Positions 34,086 to 42,820 are shown, numbered from the stretch's first letter. The stretch: DNA of 64,000 bases from Candidatus Nanohaloarchaea archaeon (GCA_013343275.1 CP046106.1:1-64000); one strand, 5' to 3'. Notes: generated by a model from the letters alone, not told the origin. Numbers and translations are program-made.

Positions 34086-34751
34086 TCAGAAATTAACTTT
34101 CGAATTCTTCCTCATACTCGAAAACCCTTCTCCGACAACTACATGATCCAGAACCTCTACTCCAAGGCCTTCTCCCAACTCAACGATTTCTTCGGTGGTC
34201 CTCACGTCCTGTTCGGTTGCAGAGGCCTCTCCTGAAGGGTGGTTGTGCGTGAGGATCATTGCTGAAGCATTGCAGTTCATGGCTTCCTGGAAGATATCTC
34301 TGGTATCGAAACCTACTTCGCTGATACCTCCGTCAAACTCTTTCTCCCTCAGCAGTTCGTTGCCGGAGTTCAGGTAGAAAACTCTGAGAACCTCCGACTC
34401 CATAAACCTCATATCGTCTGTACGGGCCTCTACATCGCTTAAACTTTCTATTTTATCCCTTTCCTCTTTCTTCAGTCTTCTGGCCAGCTCTCCGACAGCT
34501 ATCAACTGTCCTGCCTTAACCCGTGAAACACCTTCAAACTTTTTCATCTCGTCCGGTTCTCTGTCAGCTATCTCATCCAGAGAGTACTCTTTGAGGATCT
34601 CAGAACTCAGCTCCTTCACGTTTTTACCCTGCGTCCCTGTACGCAGAACTATCGACAGAAGCTCTACATCGGAAAGATTCTTCACGCCGAGATCTTCCAG
34701 CTTTTCCCTAGGCCTCTCGCTCTCCGGCAGATCCTCTATACGGTAGTCCAT
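34086..34751 (-). CDS. radC: RadC-family JAB/MPN-domain protein
   Basis: 221 residues. N-terminal helix-hairpin-helix region (FEGVSRVKAGQLIAVGEL) and a C-terminal JAMM metalloprotease-like domain with HNHPSGEASATEQD. The H-x-H ... D metal ligands are all present. Despite the name, the role of RadC in repair is uncertain. It is divergent from nucS, a DNA mismatch endonuclease. Confidence 0.93.
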   Translation of the reverse strand: MDYRIEDLPESERPREKLEDLGVKNLSDVELLSIVLRTGTQGKNVKELSSEILKEYSLDEIADREPDEMKKFEGVSRVKAGQLIAVGELARRLKKEERDKIESLSDVEARTDDMRFMESEVLRVFYLNSGNELLREKEFDGGISEVGFDTRDIFQEAMNCNASAMILTHNHPSGEASATEQDVRTTEEIVELGEGLGVEVLDHVVVGEGFSSMRKNSKVNF

Positions 34752-34832
34752 GATTTGTACAAAAAATATTCTCCAGCGATTTATAGGCCTGGCCTGGAAA
34801 CTGTAAAAATCTTTCCTGCCTAAAGCAGTGGT

Positions 34833-35621
34833 ATGGAAGAGATACTCAAAAATCCGGATATCGAAAAGGCCAGAGAAGTTCTCTCAGAATACCTCTCTAG
34901 AGAGTACACTGTCCAGATAAACGGCCTCTGCTCCGTCAACTATCAGGGCAGAGCCAAGTCCAAGCTTGACAGGGGAGAAAGACTGGTAATCAAGAAGCAG
35001 GACTCCGCAGTACTTGTACACGGACCTGAGAACTACCAGCCGAAGAACTGGCAGCCTGAAGTAGACTCCTACTCGGTTGAAGTCGATGAGGAGAACCGAC
35101 ACTTGATTCTGGAGGCCAAGAGAAACAGTCCGGAGGAGATAGTTGAGGTAAGGTTCGAGGAGATCGACCTACTGACTGTAGACCAGCTAGTCGATAAATC
35201 CGAGCTCAAGATCGCAGGCCACGAAGTAGATATACATGAATCAATAGAGGAAGAGCCTGAGATCGTGGAAGAAGGCCTTAAAGTCATTGAAAGAGAGCGA
35301 GAAACCCCTGCAGGATTCATAGATGTTTTCGCACGTGACGAAGAGAATAACTATGTTGTAATCGAGGTGAAGAGAAATCCGGACTATAACACTGTTCTGC
35401 AGCTGCAGAGATATGTCGATGAGATCGATGAAGAGTTCCAGGGTAAGGTTCGGGGCATACTTGTCGCACCGAAGATGACGGACAAAGTCCTTGACTATCT
35501 TGAAGACAGAGATCTCGAGTTTGTAGAGGTTGAGATGGCTGACGTAATCAACTCCTACGATGCTATAGATAACTCACAGAAAGGCCTATCCGACTTCTCC
35601 GCTGACTACAGTACCGATTAA
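34833..35621 (+). CDS. nucS: NucS/EndoMS mismatch endonuclease
   Basis: 262 residues. The N-terminal dimerisation domain contains INGLCSVNYQGRA. The C-terminal RecB-like nuclease domain has ETPAGFIDVFARD, then VVIEVKRN with the D and E-x-K catalytic residues. In archaea this enzyme cuts both strands at mismatches and replaces MutS/MutL. Plus-strand; 3' end overlaps the small convergent gene by 4 nt. Confidence 0.95.
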   Translation: MEEILKNPDIEKAREVLSEYLSREYTVQINGLCSVNYQGRAKSKLDRGERLVIKKQDSAVLVHGPENYQPKNWQPEVDSYSVEVDEENRHLILEAKRNSPEEIVEVRFEEIDLLTVDQLVDKSELKIAGHEVDIHESIEEEPEIVEEGLKVIERERETPAGFIDVFARDEENNYVVIEVKRNPDYNTVLQLQRYVDEIDEEFQGKVRGILVAPKMTDKVLDYLEDRDLEFVEVEMADVINSYDAIDNSQKGLSDFSADYSTD

Positions 35622-35896
35622 TGCCTCCTGTCTTTTCTGGCCTGTTCATCAGCCTCTAGCTGGAGATCAATTTTCTCAACTATATCTTCATACATCTCCT
35701 CGCCAAAAAGCACCTCTACCTCGTCCTGAGTATTTCTTCTGTCAATACTGACGCTGACACTGTTATCGTCGAAAGGATGGTCGTCGTAATGGTTTGTGGT
35801 GTATCTTAGTGCATAGTCAAAGCCTGAAAATGCAATTTCTGTTAGGTCTGCGGTATCTGGAACGTCACGATGGTAAGTATCAAGACTGAAGGCCAT
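35618..35896 (-). CDS. Hypothetical acidic small protein
   Basis: 92 residues, acidic, no membrane segment or cysteines. Starts MAFSLDTYHRDVPD and ends in a basic RKDRRH tail. Beta-rich middle (SVSVSIDRRNTQDEVEVLFG). An AT-rich palindrome (35907-35922) overlaps its likely promoter. Not recognised. Confidence 0.6.
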   Translation of the reverse strand: MAFSLDTYHRDVPDTADLTEIAFSGFDYALRYTTNHYDDHPFDDNSVSVSIDRRNTQDEVEVLFGEEMYEDIVEKIDLQLEADEQARKDRRH

Positions 35897-35906
35897 GGAT
35901 AGATTT

Positions 35907-35922
35907 AATTACTGCAGTAATT
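35907..35922. promoter_or_regulatory. 16-bp perfect palindrome, possible operator
   Basis: AATTACTGCAGTAATT is a perfect palindrome 11 bp before the start of the gene at 35618-35896. It covers a TAATTAAAT-like TATA element. A dimeric repressor bound there would block that promoter, and perhaps affect the divergent asparagine synthase-Dph6 gene 70 bp away. Operator function is inference. Confidence 0.45.
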
Positions 35923-35991
35923 CTTTTCTAATTATCTTTCAGCCCTCTAGAATATGTAGACTCAAAAATCTTCACTGACAACAGAACTCAT

Positions 35992-37950
35992 ATGTGTGGT
36001 ATAACAGGAGCTCCTAGAAAAGGAACAGTAAAAGCCTTGAACAAGCACCTCAATCATAGAGGCAGCTCCTGCGACGCAGTACAGACAGAGAACTACTCAA
36101 TAGGCCATTACCTCCACTCGGTAGTCGGAGAACTCCAGCAACCTATCAAAAATGAAGGACTGCTGACAGCAAACTGCGAAATATACAACTGGAAAGAGAT
36201 AAATGAAAAATATTGCTGGAAAACGGAAAATGATGCAGAAACACTGCTCAAGCTACTGGAAGAAAAAGGCCTTCAAGGTCTTGAAGAAATTGACGGAATA
36301 TACGCATTCGCCTATATCAAAGATAATGAACTAATTCTGGCACGGGATATTCTAGGTGTAAACCCGATCTGGTATACAGAGAAAGATGAGGAGTTTGCCT
36401 TTGCATCGGAGAAACAGGCTCTGGAAAAAGAAGGTCTTGAATGCCGGGAACTGCACCCGAGGCAGATACTGAAATATGATTTGGAAACAGGTGAGAGAAG
36501 CTTTGAACAGAGAGAATTCTTTGAAATCGACGTGGATGAGAATCTAGAAATAGAACAAGCAGCTGAAGAAATCAAGGAAAAATTTCTGGAGGCAGTTGAG
36601 AAAAGAGTGCCTGAAGGGGATGTAGGCCTTCTGTTTTCAGGAGGTGTTGATTCCACCTTGATTGCTGCGGCGTTACAGAAATTAGGTAAAGATTTCACGG
36701 CCTATACTGCTGGGATACAGCACGGAAATGTTGATGCTCCGCGGGACATGGACTGGGCTCAGGAAGTAGCTGAAGATATGGATATAGAACTTGAGTCCTA
36801 TGAAGCGGAACTTGAGGAGGTTGAGGAAACTCTGCCGAAACTCGTTGACTGGATATCAAGCACCTCTGTCGTGAAAAACGGCGTAGCACTGCCATTCCAT
36901 TTCGCCCTGAAGAACAGTAAAGAAAAAGAGCAAGTCATAATGTCAGGCCTTGGTTCGGAACAGCTTTACGCAGGATACCACCGTCAGCAAGGTTATCTGA
37001 ACAAGGAATGTCTTTCAGGCCTTAGATCAATTTTTGAACGAGATCTCTACCGTGACAACGTGATCAGCTTCAGGAACGGCCGTGAGATCAGGTTACCATT
37101 CCTTGATCATGATCTAATCGAGCATGCGTTGACTATACCTGAAGACTACAAGGTGAAAGATGAATACAGAAAATATGTGCTTAGAAGGGCTGCTGAAAAG
37201 CTAGGAGTGCCAGAAAAAGTCGCCTGGAGAGGTAAGACTGCAGCTCAGTACGGCAGCAACTTCGACAAGGCGATAGACAAGCTCTCCAGAAATAAGGACT
37301 TTGATCACAAACAGGAGTACCTTAACTCCCTGCGCAGTGAGCCGAATAACAGGATCGCAGCCCTTACTTCGGGAGGGAAAGATTCTAATGCTGCACTTTA
37401 CAGGGTACAGAGAAGGAATAACGAGATTTCCTGCCTGTTGACTCTGAGATCCGAAAATAAGGATAGCTACATGTTTGACTCGAAGAAATCTAGAGGACAC
37501 CTGGAGGAACAGGCGGAGAAACTAGGCATACCGTTACTTGCTCAGGAGACGGAGGGCGAGAAAGAGACAGAACTGGAAGACCTGAGAAAAGGCCTGGAAA
37601 AAGCCAGAGAAAGCTATAATGTTGAAGGAGTTGTTGCCGGAGCACTAGCCTCTACCTATCAGCGGGATAGAGTGGATAAAGTGGCAGAAGAAGTAGGGCT
37701 TAAAGTTTTCACTCCGCTCTGGCAGGAGGACCAGGCCCGTTACATGAGGTGGCTGATTAGGGAAGGTTTTGAGGTTGAGATTACAAGTGTAGCTACCAGA
37801 GGCCTCGATGAAAACTGGGAAGGTACAGTCCTAGATCAGGATAATATCGATGAGCTGCTGAATCTGGCTGAGGAATACAGGTTTAACGCTGCAGGAGAAG
37901 GAGGAGAGTACGAGACCCGTGTCGTAGGCTTTCCGGATTCCTTGACATAG
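35992..37950 (+). CDS. Asparagine synthase-like (glutamine-hydrolysing) protein fused to Dph6 diphthine-ammonia ligase
   Basis: 652 residues. Residues 1 to about 170 form a class II glutamine amidotransferase with the N-terminal nucleophile Cys2 (MCGITG) and NHRG. About 190-440 is an asparagine-synthase ATP pyrophosphatase (LLFSGGVDSTL, MSGLGSEQLYAGY). About 445-652 is a second PP-loop domain of Dph6 type (ALTSGGKDSNAALY, VVAGALASTYQRDRVDKV, AGEGGEYETRVV). Dph6 amidates diphthine on EF-2 with free ammonia; the fused amidotransferase could supply ammonia from glutamine. The target histidine is present in EF-2 (18912-21104). Confidence 0.9.
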   Translation: MCGITGAPRKGTVKALNKHLNHRGSSCDAVQTENYSIGHYLHSVVGELQQPIKNEGLLTANCEIYNWKEINEKYCWKTENDAETLLKLLEEKGLQGLEEIDGIYAFAYIKDNELILARDILGVNPIWYTEKDEEFAFASEKQALEKEGLECRELHPRQILKYDLETGERSFEQREFFEIDVDENLEIEQAAEEIKEKFLEAVEKRVPEGDVGLLFSGGVDSTLIAAALQKLGKDFTAYTAGIQHGNVDAPRDMDWAQEVAEDMDIELESYEAELEEVEETLPKLVDWISSTSVVKNGVALPFHFALKNSKEKEQVIMSGLGSEQLYAGYHRQQGYLNKECLSGLRSIFERDLYRDNVISFRNGREIRLPFLDHDLIEHALTIPEDYKVKDEYRKYVLRRAAEKLGVPEKVAWRGKTAAQYGSNFDKAIDKLSRNKDFDHKQEYLNSLRSEPNNRIAALTSGGKDSNAALYRVQRRNNEISCLLTLRSENKDSYMFDSKKSRGHLEEQAEKLGIPLLAQETEGEKETELEDLRKGLEKARESYNVEGVVAGALASTYQRDRVDKVAEEVGLKVFTPLWQEDQARYMRWLIREGFEVEITSVATRGLDENWEGTVLDQDNIDELLNLAEEYRFNAAGEGGEYETRVVGFPDSLT

Positions 37951-38040
37951 TATTTCTATTTAAGCATGTCTTCTGCGGCCCTAGAGATATTGCTTACCTA
38001 GGCTGTCAAAATATCAGTTTTTGGTTTATTAACTCCAGAT

Positions 38041-38517
38041 TTAGAGGATATAGGTCAGTGCGTAGGCGAGCAGCACTGATCCTGTCAGCATGGCCTGTAC
38101 GAAAGCTGATCCCAGGACGCCGATAGTTGCATATACTGCTGCCTTGGCTCCGTTACTTTCATCGCCGTGAATCATGTACTCTCTGATGAATACTGTAGCC
38201 GAAACTGCTAACGCCAGGCCTATAGGGCCTCCAAGGAAGATAAACCCTATCAGGCCTGTGACTGCGGCCGCCATACTGGTTTTTCTGGATGCACCTCCAT
38301 ACTTAGCTGCTACTGCACCAGCAAACCAGTCTACAAGCAGTGCAAAACCGGAAGTAAATAATCCGAAAACAGTGAAGATTAGGCTTGGGTCATCTGCCCT
38401 GAAAAAGTAGATAAGAACTGCTGCAAGTGAGAAAACAGCTCCAGGCATCATAGGGACAATGCTTCCGACAACTCCTACTATGAGAAGGCCAATGATCAGT
38501 AGAGAGATTGCGTCCAT
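38041..38517 (-). CDS. DUF456 membrane protein
   Basis: 158 residues, four to five hydrophobic helices with glycine-rich turns: VVGSIVPMMPGAVFSLAAVLIYFF, then DWFAGAVAAKYGGASR and GLIGFIFLGGPIGLALA. This matches the DUF456 family of bacterial and archaeal membrane proteins. Function unknown. Confidence 0.8.
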   Translation of the reverse strand: MDAISLLIIGLLIVGVVGSIVPMMPGAVFSLAAVLIYFFRADDPSLIFTVFGLFTSGFALLVDWFAGAVAAKYGGASRKTSMAAAVTGLIGFIFLGGPIGLALAVSATVFIREYMIHGDESNGAKAAVYATIGVLGSAFVQAMLTGSVLLAYALTYIL

Positions 38518-38666
38518 AGGGGTTCTTTTGTTGAGAAGATCTTATTTGTCTGGAGTTTTTCTAACTGTCTTCTGTTTTCGAGTGAACAAAAGCCTTTCGA
38601 AATTGGGCTGTAGAGATAGAGACCGGTCTCAAAGAGTTTATCACTGTGCTATTGGAAACTGTGTCT

Positions 38667-39689
38667 ATGTCGGAGCAGGAGAGCTCGGAGCAGCCGAGCG
38701 ATAAGATGCGTGAAAGGATAGATGAGAGCACGTGGAAGCTCTGGGTTTTGATGGAGGCCAACCGCTGGACAGTCGCAGCTGCTCTAGTCTTTACAGTGTT
38801 CGTGTCGATGGTTTTGATCGGTACAGCCGATCCAAGTCCGCTTCAGCACTCGATGGAGGTGTCTGACCCGGCTGAAACGCTTTTCCAGGGATTTCTTACA
38901 ACTATAATAACTGGAGTGACTCTGGTAGTTACTTTGAACCAGCTAGTTCTGTCACAGGAGCTTGGACCGGTAGGAGACCAGAAGGAAAGAATGAAAGAGG
39001 CCATGCAGTTCCGTGAAGATGTGGAAAATGTAATCGAAGAAGTTGTAAGCCCTCAACAGCCCTCCAAATTTTTGAAGTCTCTGCTCGATCAAGTGGAGAA
39101 ACAGTCGGAAGAACTTGAGAGCGCAGTAGGCGATCAAAGCGATGAAATCCACGAATACATCGCTGAATTAAAGAAAAACGCAGGTCAGGTCAGTAAAAGT
39201 TTGGAAAGCTCCGAGTTCGGCAATTTCACGCTTCTATCCGCAGTACTAAACTTCAACTATTCATGGAAAATAGCGCAGACACGCAGAATAAAGAAAGAAC
39301 ATGGGGAAAAACTTGGAGAAGACGTTACTCAAGGCCTGGAAGACCTGGAGGAAACACTCAAACTGTTTGGACCTGCCCGCGAGCACTTCAAAACACTTTA
39401 CTTCCAGTGGGAGCTTGTCAATCTCTCAAGAACAATGCTGTACACAGCACTCCCCGCACTTATCGTTGCAGCATCCATGATAGTATTCTACGATCCGACG
39501 GCAGTATCAGGATATACTCTAGGCCTCAGCAATGATGTGATTCTTGTCAGCATGGCTACAGCAGTCTCAGTCACGCCTTTCATGCTACTGCTCTCCTACA
39601 TCCTCAGAATCGCAACAGTTGCCAAAAGAACGCTGTCCATAGGGCCTTTCGTCTTAAGAGACGAAGACAGAAACACTCAGATCTCCTGA
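38667..39689 (+). CDS. Membrane protein of a haloarchaea-type family with central coiled coil
   Basis: About 340 residues from MSEQES (38667; an earlier in-frame start at 38646 looks less likely). Two N-terminal helices (about 40-60 and 82-104) flank a GTADPSP motif and end in LNQLVLSQELGPVGDQ. A long charged, helical cytoplasmic region follows (about 110-235), then two C-terminal helices. I recall similar proteins from haloarchaea; the role is unknown. Its presence suits a halophile. Confidence 0.7.
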   Translation: MSEQESSEQPSDKMRERIDESTWKLWVLMEANRWTVAAALVFTVFVSMVLIGTADPSPLQHSMEVSDPAETLFQGFLTTIITGVTLVVTLNQLVLSQELGPVGDQKERMKEAMQFREDVENVIEEVVSPQQPSKFLKSLLDQVEKQSEELESAVGDQSDEIHEYIAELKKNAGQVSKSLESSEFGNFTLLSAVLNFNYSWKIAQTRRIKKEHGEKLGEDVTQGLEDLEETLKLFGPAREHFKTLYFQWELVNLSRTMLYTALPALIVAASMIVFYDPTAVSGYTLGLSNDVILVSMATAVSVTPFMLLLSYILRIATVAKRTLSIGPFVLRDEDRNTQIS

Positions 39690-39761
39690 AAGAGTGGTTC
39701 TCCGAAGACATTTCTTTTCCCCCCCGTTATACAGAAAAAGATCGCTGGAACAAGTACAGGT

Positions 39762-40277
39762 ATGAATACAGTAGTCCTGGGCGGGGGATGCTTCTGGTGC
39801 ACAGAAGCCGCATTCAAAGAACTAGACGGGGTCAAAGAAGTAACATCGGGATACGCAGGAGGCCACACGGAAAACCCAACCTATCGAGAAGTATGCACCG
39901 GAGATACAGGCCACGCAGAAGTCATCAAAGTAGAATACGATGAAGAAAAAATCGGCCTCAGAAAACTGCTGGAGTTCCTCTTCCGAATCCATGACCCCAC
40001 CACCGAAGACCGCCAAGGCCCCGACATCGGTAGCCAGTACCGCTCAATAATACTTTTTGATTCAGAAGAACAGAAACAGGCCGTAGAAGAATTTATCGAG
40101 GAGAAAAGCCCTGAATACAAAGAAAAAATAGTTACCGAAGTCAAAAAACTGGAGAAGTTCTGGCCCGCAGAGGAGAAACATCAGGACTACTTCGAGAAAA
40201 ATCCGAACGACGCATACTGCACAATGCACGCAGGCCCGAAAGTAGAGAAAGCTAAGGGGTTTGGAGACGAGAGATAG
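39762..40277 (+). CDS. msrA: Peptide methionine-S-sulfoxide reductase MsrA
   Basis: 171 residues. Active site GGGCFWCTEAAF, then TSGYAGGHTENPTYREVCTGDTGHAEVIKVEYD and the DPTTEDRQGPDIGSQYRS segment typical of the family. The resolving cysteine is probably in DAYCTMH near the C-terminus. Cytoplasmic (no signal). Repairs oxidised methionine. Confidence 0.96.
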   Translation: MNTVVLGGGCFWCTEAAFKELDGVKEVTSGYAGGHTENPTYREVCTGDTGHAEVIKVEYDEEKIGLRKLLEFLFRIHDPTTEDRQGPDIGSQYRSIILFDSEEQKQAVEEFIEEKSPEYKEKIVTEVKKLEKFWPAEEKHQDYFEKNPNDAYCTMHAGPKVEKAKGFGDER

Positions 40278-40299
40278 ATTATACACCGAGGTTTAGATA

Positions 40300-40383
40300 G
40301 GTGTACAGTTTGAGCTCCTGAATTTTGACATCAATAAGTTCTGAAAGTTTTCGTCTTTAAATATCTCTTACGGACTGTACACC
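40300..40383. repeat. Inverted repeat upstream of the tRNA-Lys-proximal gene
   Basis: GGTGTACAG (40300-40308) and CTGTACACC (40375-40383) are perfect 9-bp inverted copies 66 bp apart. The left copy also pairs with ACACC at 40283. Related direct sequences (TTAGATAGGTGTAC, TTAGATGTAC) flank both. Could be a regulatory site, or an edge of a small inserted segment next to tRNA-Lys. No transposase is present. Confidence 0.4.
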
Positions 40384-40443
40384 AACTAAGGCTTAGATGT
40401 ACTGAAAAAGATAGAGTCAGAAGACAAACTTGGTTGAGACAAG

Positions 40444-40899
40444 ATGATCTTTGTATCAAAACTTCTAAATCCTGCATCTGCGCTTGCAAAAGTATTAGAC
40501 TGGTTTTATCTAGATCCGAAGGCTAAAATATCTGAGATTGAAGTTGAACTGAGGGAAATAGAGGATTCTGAAAAGAAAGTTTTCCACTTCAAAATAAAGA
40601 ACAGCTTCAGAAGAGTAAAAAATTGTACTGTATGGGTCGAGAGCGAAGGACGGAACGGTATTTACGGTAAGAAAAATATAGGCTCCTTGAAGCCATTTGA
40701 GCTTTTCGAAGCTGACGCATGTAGGGTCAGAGAAGAGAAAGTTCAAAATCTCACTTTCAAATTTGAAGTCGATGGATATCCTCAGGAAGAAAAATTTCTC
40801 TATGACTTTCTGAAAGCCGCTGAAGGTGGATTAAGCTTGATCAAACTTAGCTTGAAAGTTTGGGCCAGACGGGATTTGAACCCGCGACCACTTGGTTAA
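40444..40899 (+). CDS. Hypothetical protein of atypical composition running into tRNA-Lys
   Basis: 151 residues, nearly neutral and rich in lysine and phenylalanine, unlike the acidic neighbours; no AGGCCT site. The segment VFHFKIKNSFRRVKNCTVWVE suggests a beta-sandwich fold. The last 13 codons are read through the 3' end of the tRNA-Lys gene on the other strand, so the reading frame probably lost its own stop. Could be a recently acquired gene inserted at the tRNA. Not recognised. Confidence 0.5.
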   Translation: MIFVSKLLNPASALAKVLDWFYLDPKAKISEIEVELREIEDSEKKVFHFKIKNSFRRVKNCTVWVESEGRNGIYGKKNIGSLKPFELFEADACRVREEKVQNLTFKFEVDGYPQEEKFLYDFLKAAEGGLSLIKLSLKVWARRDLNPRPLG

Positions 40900-40934
40900 G
40901 AGCCAAGCGCTCTGCCAGACTGAGCTACCGGCCC
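40861..40934 (-). tRNA. tRNA-Lys (anticodon CUU)
   Basis: 74 nt. Acceptor GGGCCGG/CTGGCCC, discriminator A, D arm GCTC/GAGC, anticodon loop CTCTTAA (CUU), T arm GCGGG-TTCAAAT-CCCGT. No intron. The 3' half overlaps the end of the convergent plus-strand ORF. Confidence 0.95.
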
Positions 40935-40974
40935 ATTAGGAGTATGTTGTGGTAAGGTCGGTTGGTTCAGATGA

Positions 40975-41008
40975 GAAGCATAGTTGCTTCGTGCTGAGCT
41001 ACCGGCCC
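40975..41008 (-). pseudogene. Truncated duplicate of the tRNA-Lys 5' end plus hairpin
   Basis: Positions 40994-41008 repeat exactly the first 15 nt of tRNA-Lys (GGGCCGGTAGCTCAG). Instead of a tRNA body there follows a perfect 6-bp hairpin GAAGCA-ACTA-TGCTTC (40975-40990). The upstream TTCATACAGACTGAC resembles the promoter-proximal sequence of both tRNA-Gln genes, so the fragment, not the intact tRNA, now sits next to the promoter. Probably a decayed partial duplication that becomes leader RNA of tRNA-Lys. Confidence 0.55.
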
Positions 41009-41115
41009 GTCAGTCTGTATGAATTATTCAGGTGGAAAATCTTTATAGTAGATATGCTGTGTAAGGGTTTGTGGTTTAAGCTTTCGGCCCTAATTATAGT
41101 GATGCGCAGTAGAAA

Positions 41116-41520
41116 ATGATCGGAAATTTTTCTGACGACTTTGGCGATCTATACGTTTTCTTTGACGAAGGCGAAGTTGAAAACCTTGAATCCGGACCTG
41201 TAACTGGTACTGTTGTTGATGCTGACAGTCCTGATCTTAGCGCAGGTAGTATTGAGGTTGTTTACGAGCCTGACCTTCAGTGCTCCAGGCCGCTGGCCGG
41301 TAGAGAAAATGAGGAAGGTTCCGTAGGCGAGTTTCAGGTTGTTGTAGGTGAGAATACCTACAATGATTTGTTGGATGGTGAGGCCTACAGCAGTCCTGCA
41401 GGAGACTACCAGAGTCTTCCAAGCGATGCAGATATACGTATGATGCCGCCTGGTGAAACAGGAGATCTAGACTACCTTCTGGAAGAGCTGGATGAACTGA
41501 AGGAAAACTACATCAAATGA
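41116..41520 (+). CDS. Hypothetical acidic protein
   Basis: 134 residues, acidic, no membrane segment. Starts MIGNFSDDFGDLYVFFDEGEVE and contains beta-rich stretches (GSIEVVYEPDLQCS). The end forms an acidic helix (YLLEELDELKENY). The 3' end overlaps the convergent endonuclease V gene by 8 nt. Not recognised. Confidence 0.55.
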   Translation: MIGNFSDDFGDLYVFFDEGEVENLESGPVTGTVVDADSPDLSAGSIEVVYEPDLQCSRPLAGRENEEGSVGEFQVVVGENTYNDLLDGEAYSSPAGDYQSLPSDADIRMMPPGETGDLDYLLEELDELKENYIK

Positions 41521-42244
41521 CTTCTTTCTTAACTTCGTCAACGTACTTGTCGGCCTCGTAGGTAGGTCTCGGCAGCTTGTAGTCTCCAGCAAACTGTAAT
41601 GCTATCTCTGCAGCAGTCTCCTCTCCGAGTCTGTGACCGGGGCTCACGTATACTGGGTTAATACCGTACGAGGAGCTGTACTGTTTGGTCTGAACTGCGT
41701 AACCTATAACACCATTGTAAGTCTCAACTCTGTCGTCAGCCTTAATAGCTACTTTTTCTCCTTTATCCAGCTCGCTGATATCGGATACAGGATCTCCGCA
41801 GAGAAGGTTCTTTGCAATACCTAGAGCAGGAATATCAAATATGACTCCTATATGGGTAGCGATACCGGCCTCACGGAAATGTATTCTCCCGCTACCATCC
41901 AGAATCAACAGATCGGGTTCAGCCTCCAGCTTTTCCAGTACAGATACTATGGAGTGGCCTTCCCTGAATGCCAGTAGGCCTGGAATGTAGGGTAGAGGTG
42001 TTTCCTCCAGAACATACTCTTTCTCGATGACCTCTCCATCTCTGAGCACTACAGCGCCGCTCAGAATCTGGTCGTCAAGAAAGGCCTGATCGATACCTAC
42101 TACGGTCTTCTCCTCTATATCTTCTGGCTGGAAATCTATCTGGTTATGGAATACTGCTTTCTCAGCGATCTCTCGCTGTAACTGATTCATTTCCTCTGTT
42201 TCAAGGCCTTCTTCTGGTATAAATTTCGGGTTGACTGGTTCCAT
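41513..42244 (-). CDS. nfi: Endonuclease V
   Basis: 243 residues. Catalytic features: GIDQAF (first Asp), the PYIPGLLAFRE motif with the conserved Glu, and LLILDGSGRIHFREAGIATHIGV (second Asp); YVSPGHRLG near the C-terminus carries the conserved His. It cleaves DNA 3' to deoxyinosine, or inosine-containing RNA. The usual 'HPR' after the second Asp reads HFRE, a minor deviation. Confidence 0.93.
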   Translation of the reverse strand: MEPVNPKFIPEEGLETEEMNQLQREIAEKAVFHNQIDFQPEDIEEKTVVGIDQAFLDDQILSGAVVLRDGEVIEKEYVLEETPLPYIPGLLAFREGHSIVSVLEKLEAEPDLLILDGSGRIHFREAGIATHIGVIFDIPALGIAKNLLCGDPVSDISELDKGEKVAIKADDRVETYNGVIGYAVQTKQYSSSYGINPVYVSPGHRLGEETAAEIALQFAGDYKLPRPTYEADKYVDEVKKEVI

Positions 42245-42280
42245 AGGAAAATAAGAGAAAGGAAAATGTTTAGAATGAAC

Positions 42281-42820
42281 TTATTGCTGGGTTGGTTCCT
42301 GTTGCTGTTGCGGGTTCTGTCGCTGGCCCTGCTGTGGCTGAGAATTCTGTTCTGGATGCTCTGTGACTACTACTGTTCCTGCAAGTCTGTCGAAAAGTCT
42401 CTGTCTTCTGTCGCTTGCAGCCATAGAGATGAGCGCTACTATGTAGAAGAATGTTACATAGACATACGTTATTCCAGGGATGTTTCTTACTAGGGCTGCG
42501 CCTTTTGTTACTTGATCTCCGTTCTCTTTGACTACTTTTATTCCCATAAGCCTTTTTCCAAGCGTTTGGCCGTCCCAGTATCCTTCGAGCAGGAATCCGT
42601 AACCTACTAGTGAGAAGATACCAATAATTACTCCTACTCCTGCGAAGGCTGATGCAATTTCGCTTTCGGCTCCGCCAGCAGCAGTACCTACTAGCGTAAA
42701 GCCAAATAGGACTACAAAGAAGAGGGTTAACGTAGCAAATACATCTACAATTTGGGCTACAACTCTCTTTCCAATTACATCAGTATCTTGTCGGGTAGGT
42801 TCTCGATTATAACCTTCCAT
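42281..42820 (-). CDS. RDD-family membrane protein with Gln-rich tail
   Basis: 179 residues. The RDD pattern is KRVVAQIVDVFA at the start of the first helix, a second and third helix (about 60-80, 120-140), and DRRQRLFDRLAGTVVV after the last. The C-terminal 25 residues are almost only Q, N and P. Some RDD proteins are Na+/H+ antiporters in halophiles, but most are of unknown function. Confidence 0.8.
   Translation of the reverse strand: MEGYNREPTRQDTDVIGKRVVAQIVDVFATLTLFFVVLFGFTLVGTAAGGAESEIASAFAGVGVIIGIFSLVGYGFLLEGYWDGQTLGKRLMGIKVVKENGDQVTKGAALVRNIPGITYVYVTFFYIVALISMAASDRRQRLFDRLAGTVVVTEHPEQNSQPQQGQRQNPQQQQEPTQQ

Noticed and set aside
40863-40899. C-terminal residues of the plus-strand ORF at 40444 as a real protein tail
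   Set aside because: They are the translation of the complementary strand of tRNA-Lys, a common artefact; the true end of that gene is unclear.
40994-41008. 5' half of a split (trans-spliced) tRNA
   Set aside because: Only 15 nt match, no anticodon half or splice motif is present, and a complete tRNA-Lys lies beside it.
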